Below are positions 7,974 through 15,453 of a stretch of DNA of 51,766 nucleotides, piece after piece. The notes below the pieces were generated by a model, which saw nothing but the letters and a program-made list of their open reading frames with translations, made no database searches and was not told where the DNA came from. The first letter of the stretch is position 1, and each line of letters opens with the position of its first letter. Made by a program: the position numbers and the translations under genes. Origin of the DNA: RGIG1668 sp045124495 (lineage in GTDB: Bacteria; Bacillota; Clostridia; Lachnospirales; Lachnospiraceae); NCBI GenBank assembly GCA_045124495.1, contig JBGVLX010000034.1, positions 1 to 51,766 of the forward strand, given 5' to 3'.

Positions 7974-9269
7974 TTACATCAATGCAATAATCCGTACTGA
8001 TTTATCCTTTGATAAATCGACAATCTCACCATTTTCTAACTGAATCATGGGGTCAGGGGGCGAAAACTGATTAATATATTTAATCATCCCCACTTGTCCG
8101 TCCGAAAGCTGGACATAATGATTTAGATAGCTTTGTACAATACCATTTAAAAAAATCACAAGAAATTTCGGTTCATAAAGCTGAAAGCCGCCATCCTGCA
8201 ACATTCTTATGACATCAAAAGGACAAAGTCCCTGCCGGTAAACCCGGTTCGCAGTCATAGCTTCATAAATATCAGCAATGGTAACAATTTTTGCAAAATC
8301 TGTCAACGGTACAGAAGGAGGCAGGTTAGGATACCCACTGCCATCACATTTTTTATGATGCATTAATGCGGCAGATAAAATTCGGCTGTCTACCCCTTTT
8401 TTCTTCAAAAGATTAAATCCTAACACCGGATGCTGTTTAATGGCAGTAAATTCCTCATCCGTGAGTTTTCCCGGTTTTTTAATAATTTTAGGATCAATAG
8501 AAAGCTTTCCAATATCATGCAAAAGTCCGGCAACCGTAAGTAATTTTAAATCTTCCTCACTATATTTTAACCATTTCCCAAAAACGTTACAAATAATGGA
8601 AACATTCAAAGAATGGGCATAGGTGGAATCATCATAATGTCTTAAATTATGCAGGATATCGAATACCTGTAGGGAATTGGACGCCAAATTTAATAAATCG
8701 GAGGTGGTATCCATTAATTCATCTACATCTACCTTTTTCGAAGTAGATGCAATTTCATGAAGTTCTGTGTGGAATGTCTCAAGATTATTATTAAAATGTT
8801 TCGCAAACTCAAAATATTCCTTACTATTAACAATTCTTTCCTTATATTTTTCAGAAGCAACCGTTTGCATCGGTGTTTCTTGGGATGATTCCTTAGAAGA
8901 ATCCTCTTCTTTTTCCGAAACAATGACATCTAAATTCTTTTGATTCGATTCTTTTTGTCTGACTTCTTCCTGTTTTAGATCTTTCTGCTCTGGCTCCTCT
9001 TCTTTTGTATCCCCTTGTCTTTTATTGTTTTCTATTAAGGTTTTGATTTCTTCCACCTGGTCAATGGTAATGATATTATCATCCAAGGCGCTTTGTATAT
9101 CGTCATAAATGGCAATGTATGTAACACGATACTTCCGGATGGCATTTATTTTCTGACGGGTGAGGATCGTTCCAATCTGAAACAAAGTAATCTTATTTGG
9201 TGAAATTACAGGAGCAGATAAAATCATACCAGGCATTGCCTTACTGATATGAAGTCGTTCTTTTTTCAT
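7974..9269 (-). CDS. HD-GYP domain protein, probable cyclic-di-GMP phosphodiesterase
   Basis: A 431-residue signalling protein. Residues 1-85 resemble the N-terminal domain often found before HD-GYP domains. Residues 86-145 are a low-complexity Glu/Gln/Lys/Ser linker. The HD-GYP domain follows, with HDIGK at 251-255 and HHKKCDGSGYP at 304-314. The consensus is HHExxDGxGYP, so Glu is replaced by Lys while the paired histidines, Asp and GYP are kept; activity is likely. No signal peptide is visible, so it should be cytoplasmic. A complete 209-bp palindromic element ends 31 bases before the start codon and may provide its promoter. Confidence 0.9.
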   Translation of the reverse strand: MKKERLHISKAMPGMILSAPVISPNKITLFQIGTILTRQKINAIRKYRVTYIAIYDDIQSALDDNIITIDQVEEIKTLIENNKRQGDTKEEEPEQKDLKQEEVRQKESNQKNLDVIVSEKEEDSSKESSQETPMQTVASEKYKERIVNSKEYFEFAKHFNNNLETFHTELHEIASTSKKVDVDELMDTTSDLLNLASNSLQVFDILHNLRHYDDSTYAHSLNVSIICNVFGKWLKYSEEDLKLLTVAGLLHDIGKLSIDPKIIKKPGKLTDEEFTAIKQHPVLGFNLLKKKGVDSRILSAALMHHKKCDGSGYPNLPPSVPLTDFAKIVTIADIYEAMTANRVYRQGLCPFDVIRMLQDGGFQLYEPKFLVIFLNGIVQSYLNHYVQLSDGQVGMIKYINQFSPPDPMIQLENGEIVDLSKDKSVRIIALM

Positions 9270-9300
9270 AACATTCCTCCTCCCGTTTTTTTGCCTTGAT

Positions 9301-9509
9301 TAGGTGATTGCGAAACCATAATATTTTATGTGAAAGTGATGCAAAAGAAACAAGACAACGCAGGAACGCTTTCGCTGCGTTCGGCTCTAGCGGTACTAAA
9401 CTCAAGGCCTTGCCTTTCGTTAAGTACCGACGGCCGCCCAAGCACCTGCTTATGTATTTGTTTCTTTGGAATCACTTAATATAAGTTTTGTTCGTTTCGC
9501 AATTGCCTA
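9301..9509 (-). mobile_element. MITE-like palindromic element, full copy A (209 bp)
   Basis: Non-coding element with termini TAGGTGATTGCGAAAC and its near-complement GTTTCGCAATTGCCTA. The two arms of about 100 bp are imperfect complements throughout, meeting at GGTACTAAAC...GTTAAGTACC. The flanks carry an 11/12-matching duplication, TTTTGCCTTGAT on the left and TTTTTCCTTGAT on the right. It is almost identical to copy B at 23242. It contains no credible gene. The left arm, read toward the HD-GYP gene, has TTTGCA-16 bases-TATTAT. Confidence 0.88.
9318..9345 (-). promoter_or_regulatory. Possible outward promoter in element copy A
   Basis: Read on the minus strand: TTTGCA, a 16-base spacer, then TATTAT, pointing at the HD-GYP start about 50 bases downstream. 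The same arrangement occurs in copies B and C, with TTTACA in C. It is a match by eye to a sigma-A promoter and has not been tested. Confidence 0.35.
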
Positions 9510-9623
9510 TTTTTCCTTGATACGGAACACTTCCTGATTCCATATCAATAATGGTGGGTTCAAAAGGTATTTTAACCCTAGATACCTAAGATTAGAATCA
9601 TACAAAAGTTCCCATTTTAAGCA

Positions 9624-9652
9624 AAAAAGGACTCGATGGACAAGTCCTTTTT
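9624..9652. terminator. Terminator-like hairpin
   Basis: AAAAAGGACT and AAGTCCTTTTT form a stem with an 8-base loop, with T-runs on both strands. It lies between divergent genes, so it could end a short untranslated transcript starting in element copy A or stop antisense reading from either side. Confidence 0.5.
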
Positions 9653-9766
9653 CCGCTTCTGACTCATTGTTCATTGTTCAAAACGCATCTTAATATACTA
9701 ATATGAATATACCATGAATGTCCCTAATATGCAAGGAAAGAATCATGAATAAGCACCCAATGGATG

Positions 9767-9875
9767 GTAAATAGAATTTTAAATAACGTCCCAATTTAAG
9801 TTACAAACAGAATTTCAAATAACGTTCCAATTTAATCTCTAATTTAAATTACATATGGCATTCCAAATGAAATTT
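9767..9875. repeat. Degenerate 36-bp AT-rich tandem repeat upstream of metK
   Basis: Units containing AATTTCAAATAACGTTCCAA occur at about 9774 and 9810 with a decayed third unit after 9840. The array lies just upstream of the metK promoter. No gene is present here. Confidence 0.6.
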
Positions 9876-9896
9876 AAAATTAAATATAAAAATATC

Positions 9897-9925
9897 TTGA
9901 CCGAAGAGGAACTTTGTTGTATGGT
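9897..9925 (+). promoter_or_regulatory. Promoter of metK
   Basis: TTGACC, a 17-base spacer and TATGGT, placed about 30 bases before the riboswitch. Five of six positions match the -35 consensus; the position relative to the riboswitch supports the call. Confidence 0.7.
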
Positions 9926-9953
9926 ATAGAAGAAAAAAATCATATATCAACAT

Positions 9954-10061
9954 TTCTCTTATTCAGAGTGATGGAGGCATAAGGGCCTGTGAAGTCACGG
10001 CAACCCCGGATAATCCGGAAGGTGCCGACCTGAGCGAGTGTAAATTCGAGCAATGAGAGGA
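9954..10061 (+). ncRNA. SAM-I type (S-box) riboswitch
   Basis: The leader contains the conserved S-box core: GATGGAGGCATAAGGGCC, then TGAAGTCACGGCAACCCC, a GC-rich hairpin, and GGTGCCGACCTGAGCGAG. The ends pair through TTCTCTTATT with AATGAGAGGA to close the P1 helix. It binds S-adenosylmethionine, the product of the gene it controls, and is followed at once by an intrinsic terminator, so it should act by premature termination when SAM is plentiful. The exact subtype (SAM-I or a SAM-I/IV variant) needs a covariance search. Confidence 0.92.
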
Positions 10062-10076
10062 TTTGAACAAAAGATC

Positions 10077-10102
10077 AAGTCCGAATATTCGGACTTTTTT
10101 TT
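10077..10102 (+). terminator. Intrinsic terminator of the SAM riboswitch
   Basis: AAGTCCGAATATTCGGACTT folds into a perfect hairpin followed by eight or more T residues. It is the expression platform of the riboswitch and stands 54 bases before the metK start. Confidence 0.92.
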
Positions 10103-10156
10103 ACTTATGACCAAATGTGTGCCATGTCACAAAAAAAACAAGGAGGAAACAAAAAG

Positions 10157-11347
10157 ATGGAAAAAAGATTATTTACTTCCGAATCTGTAACAGAAGGACA
10201 TCCGGATAAAATCTGCGATCAGATTTCAGACGCGATTCTTGACGAAATTATGGCTCAGGATCCTATGGGACGTGTAGCCTGCGAAACTTCCGTTACCACA
10301 GGATTAGTACTGGTAATGGGCGAAATTACTACAAAAGCACAGCTTGATATCCAGAAAATCGTTCGTGAAACCGTGGATGAGATTGGTTATAACCGTGCAA
10401 AATACGGCTTTGATGCTCATACCTGCGGAGTCATTGTCGCATTAGACCAGCAATCTGCAGATATTGCCATGGGTGTTGATAAAGCCTTAGAAGCAAAAGA
10501 AAATAAAATGTCTGAGGAAGAAATAGAGGCAATCGGAGCCGGAGATCAGGGAATGATGTTCGGATATGCAACCAATGAAACCGAAACCTTTATGCCATAT
10601 CCAATTGATTTAGCACATTCTTTATCCAGACAATTAACCAAGGTCCGGAAAGATGGAACTTTAAGTTACTTAAGACCAGACGGAAAGACCCAGGTGTCTG
10701 TAGAATATGATGAAAATGGAAAACCAATCCGTTTAGAAGCAGTAGTTCTTTCCACACAGCATGATCCCGAAGTAACTCAGGAGCAAATCCATGAAGATAT
10801 TAAAAAATATGTATTCGGACCAATTCTTCCGGCAGAATTGATTGATGAAAATACAAAGTTCTTTATCAACCCTACCGGCAGATTCGTAATCGGCGGACCA
10901 AACGGTGACAGTGGATTAACCGGACGTAAGATTATCGTAGATACCTATGGTGGATACGCACGTCATGGTGGCGGGGCTTTCTCCGGAAAAGACTGTACAA
11001 AGGTGGACAGAAGTGCAGCCTATGCAGCCAGATATGCATCGAAAAACATTGTTGCTGCCGGCCTTGCTGAAAAATGTGAAATCCAGTTATCTTATGCCAT
11101 CGGTGTTGCACAACCTACCTCTATTATGGTTGATACCTTTGGAACCGGTAAATTAAGTGATGAAACAATCGTTAATATTCTTCGTGAAAACTTCGACTTC
11201 CGCCCAGCCGGAATTATTAAAATGTTAGACCTTAGACGACCAATTTACAAGCAAACTGCAGCTTATGGACATTTTGGCCGTCATGATGTGGATTTGCCAT
11301 GGGAAAAATTGGATAAAGTAGATACCTTAAAGAAATATTTAGGTTAA
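10157..11347 (+). CDS. metK: S-adenosylmethionine synthetase
   Basis: A 396-residue enzyme that makes SAM from methionine and ATP. Motifs: TEGHPDKICDQ (residues 12-22), GAGDQGMMFGYA, the phosphate-binding loop GGGAFSGKD, and the closing 'RPAGIIKMLDLRRPIY'. The ATG at 10157 is chosen over an upstream ATG at 10115 because AAGGAGG lies 9 bases before it and it gives the standard MetK length. Expression is controlled by the SAM riboswitch and terminator directly upstream, a classic feedback loop. The gene appears monocistronic; the next gene is 500 bases away. Confidence 0.98.
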   Translation: MEKRLFTSESVTEGHPDKICDQISDAILDEIMAQDPMGRVACETSVTTGLVLVMGEITTKAQLDIQKIVRETVDEIGYNRAKYGFDAHTCGVIVALDQQSADIAMGVDKALEAKENKMSEEEIEAIGAGDQGMMFGYATNETETFMPYPIDLAHSLSRQLTKVRKDGTLSYLRPDGKTQVSVEYDENGKPIRLEAVVLSTQHDPEVTQEQIHEDIKKYVFGPILPAELIDENTKFFINPTGRFVIGGPNGDSGLTGRKIIVDTYGGYARHGGGAFSGKDCTKVDRSAAYAARYASKNIVAAGLAEKCEIQLSYAIGVAQPTSIMVDTFGTGKLSDETIVNILRENFDFRPAGIIKMLDLRRPIYKQTAAYGHFGRHDVDLPWEKLDKVDTLKKYLG

Positions 11348-11358
11348 TAAATTTAAGA

Positions 11359-11460
11359 GAACATAAAACAGTATCATTACCAGTATACTTTTGACCAAAG
11401 AGCATAAAACGGTATTACTTACCAGTATACTTTTGACCAAAGGATATAAAATGATACTAC
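11359..11460 (+). repeat. 42-bp tandem repeat downstream of metK, about 2.5 copies
   Basis: CATAAAACAGTATCA...CCAGTATACTTTTGACCAAAG occurs at 11361 and again at about 11403, followed by a decayed third start (ATATAAAATGATACTAC). It lies directly after the metK stop codon. Function unknown. Confidence 0.8.
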
Positions 11461-11509
11461 TAATAGTTCAAATCTTAACATTAGTATTTCATATAGCAAT
11501 GTAAATATT

Positions 11510-11538
11510 AAGTCCAGGGGTTCAAAATCCCTGGACTT
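11510..11538 (+). terminator. Perfect hairpin downstream of metK
   Basis: AAGTCCAGGG and CCCTGGACTT form a perfect 10-bp stem with a 9-base loop. The T-run is weak (ATCTGAATG), so it is either a terminator for metK or a stabilising 3' stem. Confidence 0.55.
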
Positions 11539-11617
11539 ATCTGAATGTTACGAAAATCTACTATCCCATAACCTAACAACAAGTGTAAAATTACTGTTTG
11601 AACAGTATCAATGTAAA

Positions 11618-11826
11618 TAGATAATTGGAAACTATTAAAAACGTATGTTCAGTGATGAAAAAGAAACAACTACATTAGCAGGCGCTTGTTCAGCCGTCGG
11701 TACTTAATGAGCGACTTGTCGCGAATTTAGTACCGCTACGAGCTGAACGCAGCGAAAGCGTGCCTGCGGTGTTTTGTTTCTTTTACATCACTTTCACATG
11801 AAATATTATGCTTTCGCAATTACCCA
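11618..11826 (+). mobile_element. MITE-like palindromic element, full copy C (209 bp)
   Basis: Same length and organisation as copies A and B but in reverse orientation relative to the plus strand, and more diverged. The left end is TAGATAATTGGAAAC, the right end CTTTCGCAATTACCCA. The flanks ATCAATGTAAA and ACCAATATAAA match at 9 of 11 positions. It ends 28 bases before the rluA-family start, with the arm carrying TTTACA-16-TATTAT facing that gene. Confidence 0.82.
11784..11811 (+). promoter_or_regulatory. Possible outward promoter in element copy C
   Basis: TTTACA, a 16-base spacer and TATTAT, each matching five of six consensus positions. It reads toward the pseudouridine synthase about 45 bases downstream. 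No other promoter is evident in the 500 bases after metK. Confidence 0.45.
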
Positions 11827-11854
11827 ACCAATATAAAACAAAGAAGGTGAACCT

Positions 11855-12556
11855 ATGAAAATAGAAATGTTATATGAAGATGACGACTTACTGGTTTGTG
11901 TAAAACCACAAGGAATGCCGGCACAAAGCGATAAATCCATGGAAGTAGATTTGTTAAGCGACCGTAAAACTTATCTTTTCGAAAAGAACGGAAAGAAAGA
12001 AGAACCATATCTTGCCATGATTCATCGTTTAGACCGTCCCGTTGGCGGTATTATGATATTTGCCAAAAACAAAGAAGCCGCTGCTGATTTAAGCAGGCAG
12101 ATGCAGGAGGGTGAAATTTATAAATATTACCAGGCAATTCTTACCGGTACATTAAAGCAGGAAGAAGGTACCTTAGTAGATTATATGGTAAAGGATGCAA
12201 AAACCAATACCAGTAAAATTGTAAAGGAAGGGACTCCTGATGCCAAAAGGGCAGAACTATCCTATGAAGTATTAGATGTAATGGAAACTGATGAAGGCAT
12301 CATAAGTTATGTATTAATTGCCCTTGTTACCGGAAGGCACCATCAAATTCGTGTCCAGCTGGCAAACCAGAATGCCGGAATCTGGGGTGATACCAAGTAC
12401 AATAAAAAATTCCAGAAAGTAAAAAAGAACTATAAACAAATCGGGCTGTATTGCACCAGAATGGAACTGATTCATCCTTCCACAGGAAAAGAAATGGTAT
12501 TTAAATGTGAACCGGAAGGAGAAGCCTTCGAACTTTTAGATTTGGAAGAATTTTAA
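11855..12556 (+). CDS. RluA-family RNA pseudouridine synthase
   Basis: A 233-residue pseudouridine synthase without the N-terminal S4 domain. The catalytic motif HRLDRPVGG has the nucleophilic Asp at residue 60. Later family motifs KYYQAILTG and 'ALVTGRHHQIRVQLA' are intact. The target RNA (rRNA or tRNA) cannot be decided from sequence. The start follows AAGAAGGTGA. The palindromic element copy C ends just upstream and may drive expression. A bidirectional terminator overlapping the stop separates it from the convergent FHA gene. Confidence 0.92.
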   Translation: MKIEMLYEDDDLLVCVKPQGMPAQSDKSMEVDLLSDRKTYLFEKNGKKEEPYLAMIHRLDRPVGGIMIFAKNKEAAADLSRQMQEGEIYKYYQAILTGTLKQEEGTLVDYMVKDAKTNTSKIVKEGTPDAKRAELSYEVLDVMETDEGIISYVLIALVTGRHHQIRVQLANQNAGIWGDTKYNKKFQKVKKNYKQIGLYCTRMELIHPSTGKEMVFKCEPEGEAFELLDLEEF

Positions 12557-12578
12557 TCAAATTCTTCCTTCTTTTTTA
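12544..12578. terminator. Bidirectional terminator between converging genes
   Basis: GGAAGAATTT and AAATTCTTCC form a stem around the stop codon of the pseudouridine synthase, followed by CTTCTTTTTT. It serves the plus-strand gene and probably also the minus-strand pilus operon, which ends at 12592. Confidence 0.75.
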
Positions 12579-12591
12579 TCATTGAACAATT

Positions 12592-14055
12592 CTATCCAAT
12601 TCCCTCCACGATAAATCTGCTCTTTGCAATTCGTATTTCATCTCCCTCTTTTAAACAGATTGCTTTTCCGGTTTCTATCTCTTTTCCGTTTAAAAAAGTT
12701 CCATTTGTTGAATTTAAGTCCGTAATAAAATACCTTCCCCCTTCAAAAGTAATGTCTGCATGCATTCTGCTTACCCCTTTTTCAAAAATTGCATAATCAC
12801 TGCCTTCTTGTCTGGAGCCTATGATAAAAGGAAAATGATCTAGTATAATCTGTTCCTCCTTTTTCCCTAAAGATATTAATTTAGGAACCGACTCCTCATA
12901 TAATACCGTGGTCTTGTTCTGATTGGAAAATTCCTGATTTTTTCTCTTAGGATTTTCCTCTTCTCTTTCTATTTCCTCATAAAAATACTCTTCTTCCTCT
13001 TCATAGAACTGCCGGTCATAGCTTTCACTTCTTAAGATAGCTTTTTGCATTTCTTCTTCTTCCTCCCTTCGGTCCTCTTCTTTTCTTGCTGCGAGAAAAG
13101 ACATTCCAAAGAAACCAAAGGTAAGCAAAGCCAATCCCAACAAACCTTTCGAATTCAGTCCCCTTGTCATCAACAAAACAACAAGATAAGTAATACAAAT
13201 AATTACTATTACATCAAATATCAGCGCAATGTACCACCACTTTCCCCGGCGTCTCTTTTGCCGGTATTCCGGCTCTAACATATTCTCTTTTCTATTCTCT
13301 TTTTTATCCTCTTTTTTATCAATTTTTCTATTTATCCTGCCCTTATCATCCTCTTCTTCCCAATCATCAATACCAAAATCCCTATCCTCCCCTAATCCCT
13401 CATATTCTATCTCCTCTTCATCCTCAGACACCACTGTGCCAAACAATTCATCTAAAATCTGTTGATTTCGTCCATGATTTGCTGTCCGTGTTTTCTTTTT
13501 TTCTTTTCCCTTCTCTCCAATGTCAAGAATAAATTTTTCCAAATCTTGTAAAATATAATTTTCTTTTCTCGTAATACGATACAAACCATACACTAAAACG
13601 ACAGCATTTTGATCGGTATGGTCAATACTGTCCATCAACCGTTCCATCAGATTTCTTACCTGAATCCCAATGTTCTCATCGTATCCCGGTATGTAACACA
13701 GGCCAATTTCTTTTCTTTCCAGTTCCATATATATCATATCCAAATTAAGACATACACTATCTTCCTTTAAAAAATACTCTTTTACTTGTTTTAATGCCTC
13801 CAGTAAACCTGTTATAATCTCCTTTAACTCTTCATAACCCATAGTTTTTAAATCCAGAATGCGTCTTAAGGACTGTTTCGAATTCACCTGGTAACAATAT
13901 TTTTTATCCTCATTAATTCCTCTGATTTCCAATTTCAGAAAATAGGGCAAATTGTTTTGAAGTACCATTTGTGTTTCATACTGTTCTTCTTTTACCTCTA
14001 CATTTTCTATCTGCAAGTAATTTTTAAATCCATCCCTGATTAATTTAAATTCCAT
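12592..14055 (-). CDS. DUF6382-FHA domain membrane protein, last gene of the Tad locus
   Basis: A 487-residue protein. The N-terminal 160 residues match the DUF6382 type seen in Lachnospiraceae Tad loci. An acidic and lysine-rich linker follows, then two membrane helices (WWYIALIFDVIVIICITYLV and GLLGLALLTFGFFGMSFL), another acidic coiled segment, and a C-terminal FHA domain of about 75 residues with GSR, SRMHADI and LNSTNGTFLNG. FHA domains bind phosphothreonine, so it may link a Ser/Thr kinase to pilus assembly; that is inference. The start at 14055 has GGGAGG 7 bases upstream. Confidence 0.82.
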   Translation of the reverse strand: MEFKLIRDGFKNYLQIENVEVKEEQYETQMVLQNNLPYFLKLEIRGINEDKKYCYQVNSKQSLRRILDLKTMGYEELKEIITGLLEALKQVKEYFLKEDSVCLNLDMIYMELERKEIGLCYIPGYDENIGIQVRNLMERLMDSIDHTDQNAVVLVYGLYRITRKENYILQDLEKFILDIGEKGKEKKKTRTANHGRNQQILDELFGTVVSEDEEEIEYEGLGEDRDFGIDDWEEEDDKGRINRKIDKKEDKKENRKENMLEPEYRQKRRRGKWWYIALIFDVIVIICITYLVVLLMTRGLNSKGLLGLALLTFGFFGMSFLAARKEEDRREEEEEMQKAILRSESYDRQFYEEEEEYFYEEIEREEENPKRKNQEFSNQNKTTVLYEESVPKLISLGKKEEQIILDHFPFIIGSRQEGSDYAIFEKGVSRMHADITFEGGRYFITDLNSTNGTFLNGKEIETGKAICLKEGDEIRIAKSRFIVEGIG

Positions 14056-14071
14056 CCTTTCACCTCCCGTA

Positions 14072-14482
14072 CTAACTGCCATCCCGTTTTCCTCTTATTC
14101 TTTCTATTGCTTTTTGTATTCCATCCACTTGAAAATGGCACTCATTCTCAAAATAAAAACCATGTACCTCTCCCTTAACAGATATTTCTCTCACACCATT
14201 TTTCTCTTCTATGGATAATTCATATTCTGCTTCGCCAAAGGTCCCTTCTTCGATTTCCGAAAAAATATACTCCCTTAGCTGATTCTCAGAAAGTGTATAA
14301 GTCTGGGAATTACATCCCCACTGATAAATAATGCTGTTTATATATGTTACATCATGACTATATAGCCCCACTTTCATTACAATCAAAATCACAAACAAAA
14401 ACATGGGAACTATGGCGCAAGCCTCCACTGTCATGCTTCCTTTTTCTTCTTCTATTCTCCAGTTTTCTGACATCTTGAACAT
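14072..14482 (-). CDS. TadE-like minor pseudopilin
   Basis: A 136-residue prepilin-like protein. A short basic/acidic leader ends in KGSMTVE, with likely cleavage after Gly15 and the key Glu at +5. One hydrophobic helix (ACAIVPMFLFVILIVMKVGLY) and a 95-residue exterior domain follow. This is the TadE/TadF pattern: a minor pseudopilin processed by the prepilin peptidase and needed for Flp pilus assembly. It overlaps the end of the preceding pseudopilin by about 30 bases, implying translational coupling, and is followed after 16 bases by the FHA gene. Confidence 0.82.
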   Translation of the reverse strand: MFKMSENWRIEEEKGSMTVEACAIVPMFLFVILIVMKVGLYSHDVTYINSIIYQWGCNSQTYTLSENQLREYIFSEIEEGTFGEAEYELSIEEKNGVREISVKGEVHGFYFENECHFQVDGIQKAIERIRGKRDGS

Positions 14483-15273
14483 TTCGCCATTCCTTCTATC
14501 TGATTTTCATTTACAATCCTTATGTTTCGATTTAAACTTCCACAAGTTAATGAGCTATGATATTTATCACCAGTGTCTGTGCAAAAAACAACCCCTCCCT
14601 CGTCACTGGTCTTACAATGCAAACATGCTTTTTTCCCAAGTTTTTCCGCTTCTTCCTTCAACATAGGATTCTTGCTGATATTCAGATAGGTACATTCACA
14701 GCTTGTGTGAAATACACTTTCATTTTCTGCAATATAAACATAGTTTCCAATGCCCTCCGGCGTTTCCTCATAAGAAAATCCCTGAAATGCTTTCTGCCTG
14801 ATTTCATCATAGCAATGAATCTTGTAATTACCTATAAACGGAAGGTCTACTCCAATTTTATAGCTGATTTTTATGTTCCACACTTTTGTCCTGCTGTCAT
14901 ATTCCACTTTATCAATCCGAATAATTCCCCGAATATTCTTCGGATATTCTACAAGATATCCTTCCAGGATTCTACGTACTGTATTCTCCGGCACCGGCGT
15001 TCCCCCTATTTCCAATGCCAGATTCTTTCCTGTCTCTTGCAATGCGTGATTTACCTTATCCATAGAAGAATAAACTCTCCCTAAGGACAATACACCACAT
15101 ATGGCAAACAGCAGTATTGGCAACACAAAAACCGCTTCCACCGTCATAGACCCCCTCTCTTCGCAAATTTTTTTTGCTGTTTTTTTATAAGAAAATTTGA
15201 CATCGTTTCGTGTATGGACAAACAGGCTATTCCATATTTTATTTTGTTTTTTGCTGTTTTTTCTTTTTTTCAT
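14452..15273 (-). CDS. TadE-like pseudopilin with two C-terminal zinc-finger-like repeats
   Basis: A 273-residue pseudopilin. A 41-residue basic leader ends in ERGSMTVEAVF, with cleavage predicted after Gly41 and Glu at +5, then a membrane helix. After an exterior domain of about 120 residues come two related modules of about 42 residues, each with the spacing His-x4-Cys, then LN, then Cys-x2-Cys. The first has FHTSCEC and CLHC, the second YHSSLTC and CSRC. The pattern resembles Ada-like zinc-binding modules. Such modules on an extracellular pilus subunit are unusual. The start follows AAGGAAAG. Confidence 0.8.
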   Translation of the reverse strand: MKKRKNSKKQNKIWNSLFVHTRNDVKFSYKKTAKKICEERGSMTVEAVFVLPILLFAICGVLSLGRVYSSMDKVNHALQETGKNLALEIGGTPVPENTVRRILEGYLVEYPKNIRGIIRIDKVEYDSRTKVWNIKISYKIGVDLPFIGNYKIHCYDEIRQKAFQGFSYEETPEGIGNYVYIAENESVFHTSCECTYLNISKNPMLKEEAEKLGKKACLHCKTSDEGGVVFCTDTGDKYHSSLTCGSLNRNIRIVNENQIEGMAKCSRCQKTGE

Positions 15274-15289
15274 TTTCTTTCCTTATAAA

Positions 15290-15440
15290 AATTCCGTTAC
15301 CGAAAACTTATAAAAAGTAAAAGACTTTTTTGTTTCGTTCCTACTTCTTCGTGCCTATCTTAGCCCCAAAGACCAAAATGAACTATGATACACTCCATAG
15401 GCGTAAATTCCTCGCTAACGAACAAGTACATAATCCCCAT
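15290..15440 (-). pseudogene. Probable remnant of a TnpB C-terminus / IS605-type right end
   Basis: Downstream of the TnpB-like gene, conceptual translation on the minus strand gives SEEFTPMEC, followed after a frameshift by EEVGTKQKS. Both recall the tail of clostridial TnpB proteins (EEFTPVE... and ...KQE). No open frame connects them. A 12-bp tandem duplication (AGAATCTTGTGT twice) lies at the gene's 3' end. This suggests internal loss of the nuclease core while the 3' end, where the guide RNA is normally encoded, survived. Recognition is by eye and only moderately secure. Confidence 0.45.
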
Positions 15441-15453
15441 TCCACACAAGATT

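Noticed and set aside
9241..9441. Minus-strand frame across the start of the HD-GYP gene and element copy A
   Set aside because: It reads through the palindromic element and is not shared in frame by the other copies.
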